NCBI GenBank assembly: GCA_020636215.1
Contig: JACJYG010000004.1
Span: 186,001-250,000, forward strand
Direction: 5' to 3'
From: Lewinellaceae bacterium
GTDB lineage: Bacteria > Bacteroidota > Bacteroidia > Chitinophagales > Saprospiraceae
DNA: 64,000 nt
Shown here: positions 63,823 to 64,000 of the stretch, piece after piece
Layout: every line of letters begins with the position of its first letter
How positions within the stretch are numbered: the first letter of the stretch is position 1
Program-made: the position numbers and the translations under genes
The notes under the pieces: model-generated
The model's input: only the letters and a program-made list of their open reading frames with translations
The model's database searches: none
What the model was told of the DNA's origin: nothing

Positions 63823-64000
63823 ATGAAGAAATTCGTTGCCACAATTACCTTATTACTAAACATTGGATGGGCCTTCACCCAATCGCCTGTTATCATAAAG
63901 GAGCAATTCCAATGGGAGAGCAGCCCAGACCTTATTAGCCTGGGCAAAGAGCAGCTTGAGCGATGGGGCTTTAGAGGAGGCGTCAGCAGTTCTGAACATC
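63823..64000 (+). CDS. Secreted protein, N-terminal part (cut by window end)
   Basis: Starts MKKFVATITLLLNIGWAFTQ (signal peptide), then about 39 residues (SPVIIKEQFQWESSPDLISL and on) up to the window edge. It is divergent from the PorP/gldJ genes. The context could suggest a T9SS gene such as porU, but the visible part does not show it. Confidence 0.6.
   Translation, partial: MKKFVATITLLLNIGWAFTQSPVIIKEQFQWESSPDLISLGKEQLERWGFRGGVSSSEH

Overview
The window looks like chromosomal DNA of a marine Bacteroidota, most likely a Saprospirae/Lewinella-type gliding bacterium. The support is: type IX secretion (T9SS) parts (GldJ and a PorP/SprF-like protein) and T9SS C-terminal sorting domains on secreted proteins; TAnnTTTG-type promoter boxes; many lipoproteins and TonB parts; and a proteorhodopsin with its retinal pathway. 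No rRNA, tRNA, CRISPR array, prophage or complete insertion sequence was seen.

Layout. 0-9.5 kb: end of a PNPOx-fold protein, an 8-bp tandem repeat, a GMC oxidoreductase with its small subunit, an S9 peptidase, a T9SS-sorted protein, a BASS-like transporter and inorganic pyrophosphatase. 9.7-14.8 kb: two paralogous NUMOD4/HNH-like DNA-binding proteins around a CotH-like lipoprotein, a 161-bp MITE and a small secreted protein; then a cytochrome c. 14.9-20.7 kb: a sodium-pumping methylmalonyl-CoA decarboxylase operon (mmdA-D-C-B order), divergent from a TolB-N/TPR/AraC-type regulator. 20.8-25.7 kb: an AT-richer accessory stretch with the second MITE copy, DUF6090 and DUF4386 proteins, a lipoprotein, a DinB-like protein and a 5'-truncated PEP-mutase/isocitrate-lyase-family remnant. 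25.7-35.1 kb: hydrolases, including a sulfatase remnant fused to an alpha/beta hydrolase, an unusual pyruvate kinase, an HD-domain hydrolase and a six-hairpin glycosidase. 35-43 kb: secreted protein, methylmalonyl-CoA mutase small-subunit homologue, two FAS1 lipoproteins, SGNH-like lipoprotein, QueG, TonB. 43.5-48.9 kb: light and stress cluster dps, cryDASH, proteorhodopsin, blh, crtY. 49.1-52.5 kb: beta-oxidation pair. 52.6-64 kb: small membrane proteins, composite tandem repeats, TonB-dependent receptor, glycosyltransferase, IscA/IscS, MurF, GldJ, PorP and the start of one further gene.

The most interesting signal is in the light cluster. Between proteorhodopsin and cryDASH, on the strand opposite to both, a perfect TACCTTTG box is followed by about 64 nt that end in a hairpin plus eight Ts, with no ORF. 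This looks like a small RNA. Its first 17 nt (caatagtttactaatgc) recur exactly at the 5' end of crtY, and 13 of them recur exactly at codons 3-7 of proteorhodopsin. In both cases the RNA would be antisense to the mRNA, so it could control retinal-precursor synthesis and opsin translation together. A weaker 10-nt match lies in the dps leader.
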